DNA of 59,237 nucleotides from a virus: IMG/VR virus record IMGVR_UViG_3300036852_000085, positions 1 to 59,237 of that record; one strand, 5' to 3'. Shown piece by piece: positions 39,433 to 48,313 of this stretch (position 1 is its first letter; each line of letters starts with the position of its first letter). The notes under the pieces were generated by a model. It saw only the letters and a program-made list of their open reading frames with translations, ran no database searches and was not told where the DNA came from. The position numbers and the translations under genes were made by a program.

Positions 39433-42015
39433 TTACGCTACCGACGCTGGTACTGGAGGAGCTGCTACTGGTACTGGTGGAACCTGGGGCACGACGGCCT
39501 CCTTCGGGGCTGGAGCCGGATGATCCGTACCTGAGCCTGGCTCAGATATCACTGAAAACCGGGCATCCAGTTGACGGGCCGCTATCGCGGCCGGAGAGAA
39601 AGGGTCTGCGCTCGGATCGGCCAGGCCGGCGTTGGGGTCCGGGGGCGGCGGGGCACCGGTGATCGGGGGTGTTGCCGGCGGCGCCATGAGAGCCTGCTCA
39701 GCTGCGAAGACCTGCTCCAGCGCGGCGCCGCGTTGCTCCTGAAGTAGCTCTTCCTCGCGCTCCAGAATCTCACGCAACTCCCAGGCCCGGTTTTCCTGGT
39801 CCTCGCTCAATTCCTCTTCCTCTTCTGGAGTGTCAACGAACTCAACTTCCTCGGCACCCTCTTCGTCCACGTCCCACCCGTCCTCGTCTTCGCTGTAGAC
39901 CATGCCGGCGGCGACCAGAGCTAGCTGCTCTTCGTTGTCCATCGCGTATACAGGGAAAGCCGGGACGTTGACGGCCAGGGCGGCGGTCAGCTCCAGGTTG
40001 CCGTTGACGGCCCTCCAGTCACCAGAGATCGGGGAGCGACGCAGCTTGGCCACCTGCTTGCGGGTGGCTTCCGGGACCACGGCACCGGCCAGCCAGATGC
40101 CGTACTGGTCCTCGCCGGCCCGGACTACGGCAACCTCATCACCGGTGTTGTCGTAGTGCAGCGCGGCGGCCGAGTAGCCCAGGTTGATCGAGGCGTGCCG
40201 GGTGTCCTGGACGATCTTGCCAACTCGAATCGTTTCACCCTCAGCCGTGTAGACCTGGCCCAGGTGGTACGGCTCGTAGTTGGCCCGCGACTTCGGCGCC
40301 AGGACGCACTCCCGGTTGCCGACATCGCGGTGACAGACACCCCACGCGGCCAGGTGCCCGTAGACTTGACCTTCTGGGGTGACGGTCAACGGAGTCCGCT
40401 TGGTCAGCTTCGGGTCCGCGAACCAGGCCGCCGGGGGTTCCAGGGGATAGCCATCATCAGACATGGAGTACGAAGCGTCTCCCGCGCTGACGTTGACTCC
40501 GTACTTTTTCAGGGCCGCCACGATGCGACCCTTGACCGCCTTGAGCTGCTCAGGGATATACCTACTGGCATTGCCTGGTTTGTTGATGTAGTTCCACGCT
40601 GCCCGGCAATGCTCTTCGGTGTCAATCGGGTAGCGCTTCTTCTTGTCGGACTGGTAGCCGGGATCGGCGTACTTCACGTCTCCATATGGTTCGGCGGGGT
40701 TCGCCGCGAACTGAGTCATTGCGTGCTGTCCTTCCGCCGCCGCCGCTGCCGCGCGGTCCCAGGGTGCCCTGATGCTGGGGTCATTGAATGCTGTGGCCAT
40801 CTCAGGGTAGATGGCACTGATCACGTTGCGGAGCTGGTTCTTGTCGTCTTCGCTGATGTTGGGCAGCCCACCGTGCGCCCCGGAAATCAGGGCGGCCGCC
40901 GCGTAAATGGCGTGGAAGACCAGCGTCAGCTTCCCGTTGATGATGTCGCCGAACGGTAGCCGGTAGGACTGCACCACGGTGGGCGGTTGGGTCGAGTCAC
41001 GCCACATGAACGCCTGAGCCAGCTTGGCCGGGTCGTTGCCGGCCCACGCCGCGATGCGCTGAATGGCATCGTCGTTGTCGAAAACAGCGTCGCGGGGAGC
41101 CAGGGGCAGTCCGTGCCAGCCGGTGGTGTTGACGGCATACTCAGTGGCCATGGCCGGCTGAAATGGTGCGCCGGGGGGCTCGGTCCTGGTGGTGTCTTCG
41201 ACGTCTTCGGCCATGCAGCCACAGTCTGGGCCTTCTTCGGGATCCATGGACATGTCCATGTCCGGGTCATCAGAATCCCAATGACCATCGGGGTCCAGGT
41301 TGTAGATCCGCATCGAGTCGAAGGCTGGAATGGAGACCAGGGTGGCCCCACCCATGGTGTATTCAGTGGTGTGCTCGATGCCGGTGTTCGGATCCACGGT
41401 GACGTGAACCTGGCCGCCGGGATCCAGGCTCAGACCAGAAATGCCCTGGTCAACCATGTACTTGGCTTCCTTGACCTCGGGCACGATGTCCGGGTCCAGC
41501 CAGTCACCCCAGCCGTAGACAGTGTCCTTGCCGTTCTCGTCAGGTCCGATCGTGTGTCCGAGGATCCGACCTACGGTGACGGCCCCAGTGTGGCCTGGCA
41601 GGGCATGCTTCTGGTACCTGATCGGTAGCGGCAAGGTCCGGCTCTTGATGGCCCCGTGCTCGAAGACGCGCTTGCGTCCGGGCTCACCGGTAATGCGTCC
41701 TATCGGAGCCATGGGCCCGGACCATAGGGCTGGTCCCAGCACTGGCTGGGCCGCCAGAAGAGCGGTTGCGGCGGTGATGGCGTGCTGGTGGGTCTTGATT
41801 TCCAGGCTGCCGTGCCCGGGCGGCCCACCGGTGGCCTGGGTGTGCAGGATATTGCACAGGCCCTTGGGGTTCTTCGGGAAGTACTTGGCCAGGTGGCGGA
41901 CGCAGCGCAGGAAGTCGCCGGCCATGTTCCAGCGGATCTTGGCCGCACCCTTGCCGGCAATCCAGTACCGCTGAAGTGCCAGGGGCATGCCGCGGGCCGG
42001 GTTGGTGTCTACCAT
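39433..42015 (-). CDS. Prohead protease fused to a large structural region
   Basis: I take the ATG at 42013-42015 (MVDTNPARGMPLALQRYWIA), in TGATG overlap with the MuF gene. After an N-terminal helical region, residues 120-260 (GRILGHTIGPDENGKDTVYG, VDQGISGLSLDPGGQVHV, TMGGATLVSIPAFDSMRIYN) look like a prohead protease core. A middle block (YPIDTEEHCRAAWNYINKPG, KAVKGRIVAALKKYGV) is a small domain often seen in such fusions. A second beta-rich block (VYGHLAAWGVCHRDVGNREC) and an acidic coiled tail follow. 860 aa is far longer than a simple protease. Confidence 0.7.
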   Translation of the reverse strand: MVDTNPARGMPLALQRYWIAGKGAAKIRWNMAGDFLRCVRHLAKYFPKNPKGLCNILHTQATGGPPGHGSLEIKTHQHAITAATALLAAQPVLGPALWSGPMAPIGRITGEPGRKRVFEHGAIKSRTLPLPIRYQKHALPGHTGAVTVGRILGHTIGPDENGKDTVYGWGDWLDPDIVPEVKEAKYMVDQGISGLSLDPGGQVHVTVDPNTGIEHTTEYTMGGATLVSIPAFDSMRIYNLDPDGHWDSDDPDMDMSMDPEEGPDCGCMAEDVEDTTRTEPPGAPFQPAMATEYAVNTTGWHGLPLAPRDAVFDNDDAIQRIAAWAGNDPAKLAQAFMWRDSTQPPTVVQSYRLPFGDIINGKLTLVFHAIYAAAALISGAHGGLPNISEDDKNQLRNVISAIYPEMATAFNDPSIRAPWDRAAAAAAEGQHAMTQFAANPAEPYGDVKYADPGYQSDKKKRYPIDTEEHCRAAWNYINKPGNASRYIPEQLKAVKGRIVAALKKYGVNVSAGDASYSMSDDGYPLEPPAAWFADPKLTKRTPLTVTPEGQVYGHLAAWGVCHRDVGNRECVLAPKSRANYEPYHLGQVYTAEGETIRVGKIVQDTRHASINLGYSAAALHYDNTGDEVAVVRAGEDQYGIWLAGAVVPEATRKQVAKLRRSPISGDWRAVNGNLELTAALAVNVPAFPVYAMDNEEQLALVAAGMVYSEDEDGWDVDEEGAEEVEFVDTPEEEEELSEDQENRAWELREILEREEELLQEQRGAALEQVFAAEQALMAPPATPPITGAPPPPDPNAGLADPSADPFSPAAIAARQLDARFSVISEPGSGTDHPAPAPKEAVVPQVPPVPVAAPPVPASVA

Positions 42016-42743
42016 CACGCCACCTTCCGGTCCACGATTGTGATGCGGCAGCGACATCCGCACACTTCATCTGCTGGAGCTATTGGATCACCTGGGGTCA
42101 GCATCGGGAAGCCTCCCACTATGAACGGGGAACCCAGGTCCTGAATGTCTCCATCCACAGCCCTGTGGGTATCCCGGACCCGGGGATCATGCTCGGTGTC
42201 CCAGCGCTTGGCCAACGACTTGCCGGTTACTCGGGACTGTTCCATCCCGGCGGCAAGCGTGCCCACGCCGTAAGCCCTCGTCGTCTCGGTTTGTGCGATA
42301 GTCCGAGCCCGAGCAGGCCAGTTCTGCGACCCCGACCAATCGAGTACCAGATCCACCCGGTGCGCAATCTGGTCCACACTCTGACCCGCGTTGATGCCAT
42401 CAGTGATCTCCGCGAACACCAGGTGGTACACCTCATCCGGGATCCGGACCAGGTAGTTACGGGTCTTGGCCAGGGACGCCATGATGAACGCGTGCCGGGA
42501 CACCGGTGGTACATCGCTGGCCTCACTCCACGCCGCCAGGGAGATCTGCCCAATATGAGTCAGGATCGTTTCGACGTCAGCGTTCCAGGTCGCCTGGGTC
42601 ATAGGGATACCTGTTGGCGTGGGCATGACGTGGAACTGGTGGAACGGCTTCATGACCGCTGTCCGGGCCCGGACCAGCCATGCTCGTAGCGACTGCTCCA
42701 CGATTCGCAGCAGGCTCTGCTCGTTTTCATCACGGGTTGGCAT
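42015..42743 (-). CDS. MuF-like head morphogenesis protein
   Basis: 242 aa. Overlaps portal by 14 bases. ARTIAQTETTRAYGVGTLAA and RVRDTHRAVDGDIQDLGSPF with the closing PADEVCGCRCRITIV are the Mu gpF/SPP1 gp7 signature (Thr-Glu helix, H-x-x-x-DG, CxCRC). MuF proteins attach to portal and are injected or aid head assembly. The Cys/His set could bind a metal. Confidence 0.85.
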   Translation of the reverse strand: MPTRDENEQSLLRIVEQSLRAWLVRARTAVMKPFHQFHVMPTPTGIPMTQATWNADVETILTHIGQISLAAWSEASDVPPVSRHAFIMASLAKTRNYLVRIPDEVYHLVFAEITDGINAGQSVDQIAHRVDLVLDWSGSQNWPARARTIAQTETTRAYGVGTLAAGMEQSRVTGKSLAKRWDTEHDPRVRDTHRAVDGDIQDLGSPFIVGGFPMLTPGDPIAPADEVCGCRCRITIVDRKVA

Positions 42744-44646
42744 TCATGAACCCGCGTTCGGTCAATAGATCCCGTAGGCGGTCGATCCGGTGGGGCTTAC
42801 TTTCCAGGAGCAGATCCGTGCAGTATTCGTGCAACGCGGATTGAAGATCATTCGGGTTGACCCGGATAGCCAGTGTTTCCACAGTCTCCCGGAGCTGGTC
42901 GAAGGCTCCGTTAAGCAACGTGCCCGCCCGCTCCCGGCCCGCCACGATCACCTTGGTGTGCAGCTCATGCGCTGGGACGTCCATGTGCTGTCCCCGCGTA
43001 CTGGCGGTCAGGGTGCGCTTGCCGGCCAGTTCCATGGCCCGCATCACGCTGGCATGCGAAGTGACCAGAACAGACCAGGGGTCAGCGACTGACGTTGACG
43101 CAGTGATCCCGCTCGGCGGAGCTGTGGGAGACGGGCCACTGGTCCTGGGCTCGGGGCCGCCAGGAGCGTTGGCCGCCGTGGAGTTGACCGGTACTGGCGG
43201 TGGAGCTGTGGGCACAATGCCGGTTGGCGGTGCCGGTGGGGCTGGTGGTCCTGAACCCTGTTGGCCCTGGATGACGGTGGCAGCCGGCAAGACTTCTTCG
43301 GTATAACCAGCAACCTTGCGAACTGCCGCGTTCTGGAACAGCGTGGGGTCGCGCAGCATCAGCTCCCGGGTGAACCGCATCAGGACTTCCTCGTCGCTGG
43401 GGGCGTCCGACTTGGCGTAGTCGCCGGCCAGTCGAACTGCTTCCGCGCTGACCAGCGGGTAGGGAGCATTGAACAGGTTCAGGGTGTCGGTGAGGCGCTG
43501 TGGCCGGAAAGTCAGGGGTGCTGTGTCGTACCAGAAGATGAAACGGTCCGGGTCTTCCTTGAGGGCTTTGAGACCGGGTTTGAGGTAACCGATAGTGAAA
43601 GCGTCGCAGGCACGCTTCATCAACGGCTCAATATGGATCTTGATCTGACCCTCGATGATCTGCCAGGATCCCCAGTGGTTGGCCCCCGCGACGCCGTTGA
43701 TCAACGATGGGTCGATGTCCATGGCCACTGCGAACCGCTGGATGGCCTCCTTGCGTAACTCCAACGCCTGCTGAGACAGCTCAGAGGTGAACTGGATCAG
43801 ATTGATCTTGCCCAGGGCTTCCAGGGGCATCTCCACGAAGGTGGGCACAACGCCAGCGGCGGTACCCTCACCCTTCAGGGACGCTGACCCGGTCTTCATC
43901 AGAACCTCGGTCAGCCCGGCGCCACCCGTCTCCGTGGAATCCGGGAAGCTGATGTCCTTCGGGATCGGCATCAGGCCGGCTGACACCAGACGCGAGTCGA
44001 TCTGAGCAAACACGAACCGGGTCAGCCGCTCGATTTCCCACAGCATCGGCATCGCGGCCCGGGTTGGCGAATCGGCCCACAGGTTACGCCGGGGGTGAGG
44101 GGTCCACACCCGAATGACAATGTCCTTGTTCTTGTCCAGGACGTCCTTGCTGCCATCGGGATAGAGCTGCATAACGTTGCCGCCCCAACGCTTCAGCTCG
44201 GAGCAGCTCACCACGAACCATTCGTCCGACTCTCCATCTTCGGCCCCCTTGCCGACGATGTAGGCGTCTCCCGCGATGGTCAGGTTGATGCCCAACATCC
44301 GCATGGCCTCGGCTTTGGACGTTGGTGAGCCGAACAGCGTGTCAGCTAGGGCCGCGATCTTCGGCTTCTCGCATTCCTTCTGGATGCGGCCATTCTTGTC
44401 GACCTCAGCAACGTAGATACGAACCTGGGAAAGCGCGGATCCGATCCAGTTGGCTACGAAGCGCAGCTCGCCGATGATGTCGTAGAGACGCCACGCTTCC
44501 TGCTGCCAGGTGTCGTCACCGAACTTGTAGCTGCGCCATCCCTGCCCATCGAGGTTGAGTCGAGCGGCGGAGGCTATGAGACTCTTCGGTGCCGTGTGGG
44601 CCGGTGCGACATCGGGGGTCTTGTGCCGGTCCAGGAATCGTGCCAC
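42730..44646 (-). CDS. Portal protein
   Basis: 638 aa, the usual size for actinophages. WRLYDIIGELRFVANWIGSA, VRIYVAEVDKNGRIQKECEK, AEAMRMLGINLTIAGDAYIV and NLWADSPTRAAMPMLWEIER form the portal core; ELSQQALELRKEAIQRFAVA and SLINGVAGANHWGSWQIIEG follow. The C-terminal 170 residues are Pro/Ala-rich with helices. It forms the dodecameric ring for DNA entry. It lies two genes after the large terminase. Confidence 0.9.
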   Translation of the reverse strand: MARFLDRHKTPDVAPAHTAPKSLIASAARLNLDGQGWRSYKFGDDTWQQEAWRLYDIIGELRFVANWIGSALSQVRIYVAEVDKNGRIQKECEKPKIAALADTLFGSPTSKAEAMRMLGINLTIAGDAYIVGKGAEDGESDEWFVVSCSELKRWGGNVMQLYPDGSKDVLDKNKDIVIRVWTPHPRRNLWADSPTRAAMPMLWEIERLTRFVFAQIDSRLVSAGLMPIPKDISFPDSTETGGAGLTEVLMKTGSASLKGEGTAAGVVPTFVEMPLEALGKINLIQFTSELSQQALELRKEAIQRFAVAMDIDPSLINGVAGANHWGSWQIIEGQIKIHIEPLMKRACDAFTIGYLKPGLKALKEDPDRFIFWYDTAPLTFRPQRLTDTLNLFNAPYPLVSAEAVRLAGDYAKSDAPSDEEVLMRFTRELMLRDPTLFQNAAVRKVAGYTEEVLPAATVIQGQQGSGPPAPPAPPTGIVPTAPPPVPVNSTAANAPGGPEPRTSGPSPTAPPSGITASTSVADPWSVLVTSHASVMRAMELAGKRTLTASTRGQHMDVPAHELHTKVIVAGRERAGTLLNGAFDQLRETVETLAIRVNPNDLQSALHEYCTDLLLESKPHRIDRLRDLLTERGFMNANP

Positions 44647-44649
44647 GGG

Positions 44650-44931
44650 CTACTCCCTGTCCAGCATGAGTCCGCTCAACATCGATGCTGCCGGGATGGC
44701 CAGCGCTGCGATGATCCACTTGTTGGGCCAGATGGTAGCAACCGGCATAACAGGCAACGCCACCCAGATGGAGGTGCACCAGGGACAATGAGCCAGATAG
44801 GCCATCTTCGACTTCTCGCCCCAACGGTTCACTACCCAGCGTCGGTATGCGATGGTCAGCTCATCCTCGACAAGCAGCCTCGTGATCCTGGCCGTAGCCA
44901 GGACAGCAATGATCAAGGAAAGAACCAGCAC
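44650..44931 (-). CDS. DUF1360-like membrane protein
   Basis: GTG start. 93 aa: a TM helix (VLSLIIAVLATARITRLLVE), a short loop (YRRWVVNRWGEKSKMAYLA), HCPWCTSIWVALPVMPVATI and a last TM (WIIAALAIPAASMLSGLML). C-x-WC-SIW after an ARITRLLVED opening is the DUF1360 pattern. Small proteins of this family are often found near phage terminase and portal genes. Function unknown. Confidence 0.8.
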   Translation of the reverse strand: MLVLSLIIAVLATARITRLLVEDELTIAYRRWVVNRWGEKSKMAYLAHCPWCTSIWVALPVMPVATIWPNKWIIAALAIPAASMLSGLMLDRE

Positions 44932-45140
44932 GTTAATACTGTAAGCGGATCAAGTACGCAAGCGATAGTTCTCCCTTCCCGGCCCAACCCGTGGCGAACT
45001 GGACTCCCAGGGGTGGTGGTATCAGTTCTCCTGTGTTAGCGTGGGTCACGGAGGATGCGAAGGGAGACTCAGATCGGTCATCTGACGGCAGATCTGAAGG
45101 ATCGTTCCTCTGACGGCTGCACTGCGAGGTGGATGCCGGC

Positions 45141-45176
45141 GGAGGGTACCCCGCATTAGCTGCCGGGGTACCCTCC
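45141..45176. terminator. 13-bp perfect hairpin upstream of the tRNA genes
   Basis: GGAGGGTACCCCG (45141-45153) pairs fully with CGGGGTACCCTCC (45164-45176). It could end leftward antisense transcription coming from the terminase gene, or act as a processing site in the tRNA leader. The stretch 44932-45140 holds only weak frames. Confidence 0.7.
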
Positions 45177-45181
45177 AACAA

Positions 45182-45244
45182 GGATCGGTAGCTCAGTGGT
45201 AGAGCACACATGTGGTGTCATAGGTTCAATTCCTTTCCGATCCA
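45182..45244 (+). tRNA. Shortened tRNA, His-like (GTG)
   Basis: A perfect 7-bp acceptor (GGATCGG with CCGATCC), a normal D-arm (GCTC-AGTGGTA-GAGC) and a good T-arm (ATAGG-TTCAATT-CCTTT, one mismatch) are present, but only 14 bases lie between the D and T arms instead of about 22. The best middle fold is ACAC-ATGTG-GTGT, four pairs and a five-base loop, with GTG at the anticodon place. Total 63 nt. Either a compact tRNA or one with a deletion; function doubtful. Confidence 0.55.
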
Positions 45245-45252
45245 CGGGACGC

Positions 45253-45311
45253 TGACATACCGGGCGCCTGACACTCCAGATATGGAGTCCCATGATCAGG
45301 CATGTATGTCA
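45253..45311 (+). ncRNA. Nested hairpin between two tRNA genes
   Basis: TGACATAC (45253) pairs with GTATGTCA (45304); inside, GCCTGA (45266) pairs with TCAGGC (45296); inside that, ACTCCA (45273) pairs with TGGAGT (45283) around GATA. All twenty pairs are perfect. The 59-nt element fills the spacer between the tRNAs and ends four bases before the second one. It may be a processing signal, a degenerate tRNA, or a separate small RNA. Confidence 0.65.
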
Positions 45312-45314
45312 CCT

Positions 45315-45388
<74 letters not shown>

Positions 45389-45410
45389 CTCCCTCTAGGT
45401 AGGGTCCAGG

Positions 45411-45444
45411 GAGGGGCACGCGGCAGGCAGCAGGCGTGCCCCTC
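45411..45444. terminator. 11-bp hairpin after the tRNA genes
   Basis: GAGGGGCACGC (45411-45421) pairs with GCGTGCCCCTC (45434-45444). It directly abuts the parS palindrome and would end both tRNA transcription and leftward readthrough from the terminase gene. Confidence 0.75.
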
Positions 45445-45472
45445 CTCTGATGTTTCACGTGAAACATCAGAG
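45445..45472. promoter_or_regulatory. parS-like centromere site in a 28-bp palindrome
   Basis: The 28 bases form a perfect palindrome whose centre is TGTTTCACGTGAAACA (45451-45466). This is exactly the 16-bp consensus parS bound by chromosomal ParB in many bacteria; streptomycete sites share the GTTTCACGTGAAAC core. It overlaps the stop codon of the large terminase gene (45467-45469). It may recruit host ParB or a phage protein; as RNA it can also be a hairpin. Confidence 0.85.
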
Positions 45473-46903
45473 AAGGTTTCCAAGATCGTAGAAGCCCTGG
45501 TTCATGTCCAGGCGGTACTGGGACGGGTCAGACACCCGCATCCGCTTCTTCTCTCCAGCCATGAGTTCCCGGCAGGCGTGGACCATACCGTCCATCCTGT
45601 CCGGGGACTCTCTGGTTGAGGCCGGGTCATACATGACGCACTGAGCTTCCAGCTCTTCCATAATCCCCACGAAGTGAAGTCGCCCCTGCTCCGAGCGCAT
45701 GGCCACCGGCTCGGCTCTGGTCTTCTTGCCGACCCTGGAGTCCACGCCCTTCATGGGTGGACTGGTTGAGACAGGGAACAGGCCTTCCTCGACCAGCTCG
45801 TAGTAGGCGTCGCGGAGGACTTCCTCCATCCAACGCTTCCCGAGGTTCGTCTCGTAGACCATGATGTCCGCGCCGAACTCAGCAACGGTACGCCACATAT
45901 GCAGCGCCGCTGAACGGCCGGTACCGGGCACGGAGCGGTCAGCCAGGATGTACATGTGATCATCGGCGGTCCGGCAGGCTACGACAATCCCTGTCTCGGC
46001 GCTGTCTCCGGTGAGGTTCGGGTCAACCCCGACCACGGTAGAGATGATCGCGTCAGGAGTACTCCAAACTCGATAGGTAACGATGTCCATCCGTTTAAAG
46101 AGGCCACCGCCTGACAGCTCCAGCAGTTTTCCGTACAGCTCCTGCTCTCCCAGAGCAGTACCGTCATAGCGGCGTCGCAGTTCTCGCAGTACGGGTCCTG
46201 ACAGATTTGTTGCGTTGTCAAAGGTTGATCCGGTAATGATGTGGACGGATCCGTCGTCACGGCTGAGCCACTCCTGAAGTAACTTGATCGGCTTGGGGGT
46301 GGTGGTGACGAAGGCGCGCGGATGATCGTTGATCAGGTCCGCGCGCAGAGCTGGCATGAGGCCCTGCTCCCACGTCTCCGAAGGCTTGAGCCACATGGCC
46401 ATCTCGTCGCAGAGAATGCCGGCGGCGTTGTACCCACGACCAGTGTCCGGGTCGTCCGCGCCCTCCATGTATATCTTGGCACCCTCAGGAAACAGGATCA
46501 TGGGGCGCGGAGACTGCTTGTATCTGTGATCAACCTTTCGCCTGGTCAGGACGTTCAGGATCCCCGAGGGTCCCTCACAGTTGATGACCCGGGCATCAGC
46601 CAATGTGTTGGCTACGACTAGCCATTCGGTCGGGTTGCCGTGCGAATCGAACGGGTGCCTGATGACCGAATCGACGATCCATTCCGAACCCGAACGGCTC
46701 TTGCCAGCTCCTCGGCCGGCCATGTAGAGGATGATGAAGGCCAGGAAGGCTGGACCCCAGGGTGGAATCTGCTCTGGCCGGGCGACGAACCACCATTCTC
46801 CGCGCAGCATCTCCAACAGTACGTTTTCCGGCATCTCCGCGATGAGTACTTCGCGTTCATCTGCCGGAAGTTTCGCCATACGTTGAGCGATGGAGAGGGC
46901 CAC
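45467..46903 (-). CDS. Terminase large subunit
   Basis: GTG start. 478 aa. Walker A is GRGAGKS (residues 63-69), then AAGILCDEMAMW carries the Walker B acid pair; the nuclease region begins VVGVDPNLTGDSAETG with the first metal-binding Asp, followed by DIMVYETNLGKRWMEEVL. It is the ATPase and nuclease that packages DNA into the prohead. No small terminase subunit is recognisable nearby. First gene of the leftward late block. Confidence 0.92.
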   Translation of the reverse strand: MALSIAQRMAKLPADEREVLIAEMPENVLLEMLRGEWWFVARPEQIPPWGPAFLAFIILYMAGRGAGKSRSGSEWIVDSVIRHPFDSHGNPTEWLVVANTLADARVINCEGPSGILNVLTRRKVDHRYKQSPRPMILFPEGAKIYMEGADDPDTGRGYNAAGILCDEMAMWLKPSETWEQGLMPALRADLINDHPRAFVTTTPKPIKLLQEWLSRDDGSVHIITGSTFDNATNLSGPVLRELRRRYDGTALGEQELYGKLLELSGGGLFKRMDIVTYRVWSTPDAIISTVVGVDPNLTGDSAETGIVVACRTADDHMYILADRSVPGTGRSAALHMWRTVAEFGADIMVYETNLGKRWMEEVLRDAYYELVEEGLFPVSTSPPMKGVDSRVGKKTRAEPVAMRSEQGRLHFVGIMEELEAQCVMYDPASTRESPDRMDGMVHACRELMAGEKKRMRVSDPSQYRLDMNQGFYDLGNLL

Positions 46904-47002
46904 ATGATCAGAGTAGACTGATGTACGCAGCCCTAGACACGTTGCGCGTACCCTTGATCTAGGTCGTTCTCAGGAACTGACCTACCTGCATTGCGGGACA
47001 TC

Positions 47003-47032
47003 CTAAGAGCCATCCTTCGGGGTGGCTCTTAG
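47003..47032. terminator. UUCG-capped hairpin between divergent operons
   Basis: CTAAGAGCCA (47003-47012) pairs with TGGCTCTTAG (47023-47032), and CC-TTCG-GG caps the inside. It lies between the late (leftward) and replication (rightward) blocks. It may insulate the two promoters or act in a leader RNA. Confidence 0.7.
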
Positions 47033-47063
47033 TGTCGGACCCTCCTGGTACGGTCTTCATGAC

Positions 47064-47088
47064 CCAGGGGAGGGGTACCCTTGGGGGT
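47064..47088 (+). promoter_or_regulatory. Shared G-rich promoter motif, copy 2
   Basis: CCAGGGGAGGGGT (47064-47076), one G shorter than the copies at 5828 and 55151, stands just upstream of the ATG at 47089, with GGGGGT as ribosome site. Confidence 0.55.
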
Positions 47089-47478
47089 ATGTATCCACAT
47101 GCTGACCTGGGCCAGGAGGTCGTTGACGATGGGCGCCTAAAAGATCTTCGGATGACGCTCAAGTGGTCGCTCAACGCCATGGCCGAAGTTCTTCACACAT
47201 CTCCACAGACCTACTCAACCTGGGAGCGCAGACGTGACCAGATCAAGCTGTGGCCAGCTTCGGCCAACCGCGTTGGTCAGTTCTACGTCCAGGCTCGCCA
47301 GCTCATGGGCCAGCTGGCCGACGAGGGAATTGATCTAGGAGATCTGATTCCCTTCCATGTGGCAGCCAGCCAGCTGGGGCTGCCACAAGAGGTGCTCCTG
47401 GAGCGCCACCGCAACGGTGAACTGAACGCTGAGGATCTTGGCATCCTTGGCCTCTGGATTCGGAAAGAGGACCTGTGA
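47089..47478 (+). CDS. HTH (XRE-like) regulator, 129 aa
   Basis: I take the ATG at 47089 (MYPHADLGQEVVDDGRLKDL). Residues 15-60 (LKDLRMTLKWSLNAMAEVLH, TSPQTYSTWERRRDQIKLWP) form a Cro/C1-type helix-turn-helix. A C-terminal part (VAASQLGLPQEVLLERHRNG) may be a second DNA-binding unit. First gene of the replication operon, facing the late promoter region, so it is the best candidate for the early/late switch. Confidence 0.75.
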   Translation: MYPHADLGQEVVDDGRLKDLRMTLKWSLNAMAEVLHTSPQTYSTWERRRDQIKLWPASANRVGQFYVQARQLMGQLADEGIDLGDLIPFHVAASQLGLPQEVLLERHRNGELNAEDLGILGLWIRKEDL

Positions 47479-48311
47479 ACTGTCTCGGCTGCGGAACAGT
47501 ACTTGATCGAAGGTTGGTCGAGCTGGGAGAGAAGATCCATCCCAGCTGCATGGCCTTCCTTCCTCAGGGGATTGATCCACTCGCCGAGACACTCAAGACT
47601 GAACTCACCAAGATCATCGTGTGGGCTGACAGCAACAGTCCACGCTCCCTGCAACTGGAGCCCGGCCCCTCGGAGCTGGGCTCCCCGTGTGACCGGCAAC
47701 TGGCCTACCGGTTGATGGGCACCCCGGACGTCAATGTTCACTGGGACCGCTGGCCAGCCATCGTCGGTAGTGCCATCCACGTCCGCCTGGACGAGAACAT
47801 CCAGCGTTGGGTGGCTGAAACCGGGGACACCCGCTGGCGGCCCGAGGTCAAGGTCAGCGTGGATGAGTTCCTGCACGGACATTCTGATGTGTACCGGGAC
47901 GGCGTGGTCATTGACCACAAGACGGCCAGTGACGACATCATGCGCAAGGTCCGTGAAGACCTGGTCAAGTACAAGCCCGGGTATGTCGTCCAGGTCATGT
48001 TGTACGGCTTGGGATACCAGAACCAGGGTTTACCGGTGACCGACGTTGCGCTAGCCTTCTACCCCAGGGGTGGGAGGCTGCGTGATATGTATGTCTGGAC
48101 GGCCCCGTACGACCGCACCATCGCCGAAGCTGCCCTGACCCGCATGTACGACATCGCAGCCACGGCACTGAACTTGGACCTGCTGGACAACCCGCACCGC
48201 TTCGAACAGATCCCCGCCACGCCGACCAACGACTGCGGGTTCTGTCCCTGGTATGACCCGAACAAGCAACTCGACACGAGCGCGGACAACTTCGGTTGCC
48301 CGGGAAGGTGA
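47475..48311 (+). CDS. Cas4/RecB-like PD-(D/E)XK exonuclease
   Basis: GTGA overlap with the regulator. 278 aa. An N-terminal CLGCG...HPSC zinc ribbon, then SPCDRQLAYRLMG, WPAIVGSAIHVRLDENI, the catalytic GHSDVYRDGVVIDHKTASDD (D...D-x-K), QVMLYGLGYQ (QhxxY helix) and four late Cys (CGFCPWY...FGCPG) that may hold an Fe-S cluster. These are the features of phage Cas4-like nucleases used in recombination or replication. Confidence 0.85.
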   Translation: MNCLGCGTVLDRRLVELGEKIHPSCMAFLPQGIDPLAETLKTELTKIIVWADSNSPRSLQLEPGPSELGSPCDRQLAYRLMGTPDVNVHWDRWPAIVGSAIHVRLDENIQRWVAETGDTRWRPEVKVSVDEFLHGHSDVYRDGVVIDHKTASDDIMRKVREDLVKYKPGYVVQVMLYGLGYQNQGLPVTDVALAFYPRGGRLRDMYVWTAPYDRTIAEAALTRMYDIAATALNLDLLDNPHRFEQIPATPTNDCGFCPWYDPNKQLDTSADNFGCPGR

Positions 48312-48313
48312 TC

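Noticed and set aside
44933-45211. Leftward 92-codon frame between DUF1360 and the tRNA genes
   Set aside because: It overlaps the tRNA acceptor stem and the 13-bp hairpin and has no ribosome site; a 38-codon sub-frame from a GTG near 45049 is not convincing either.
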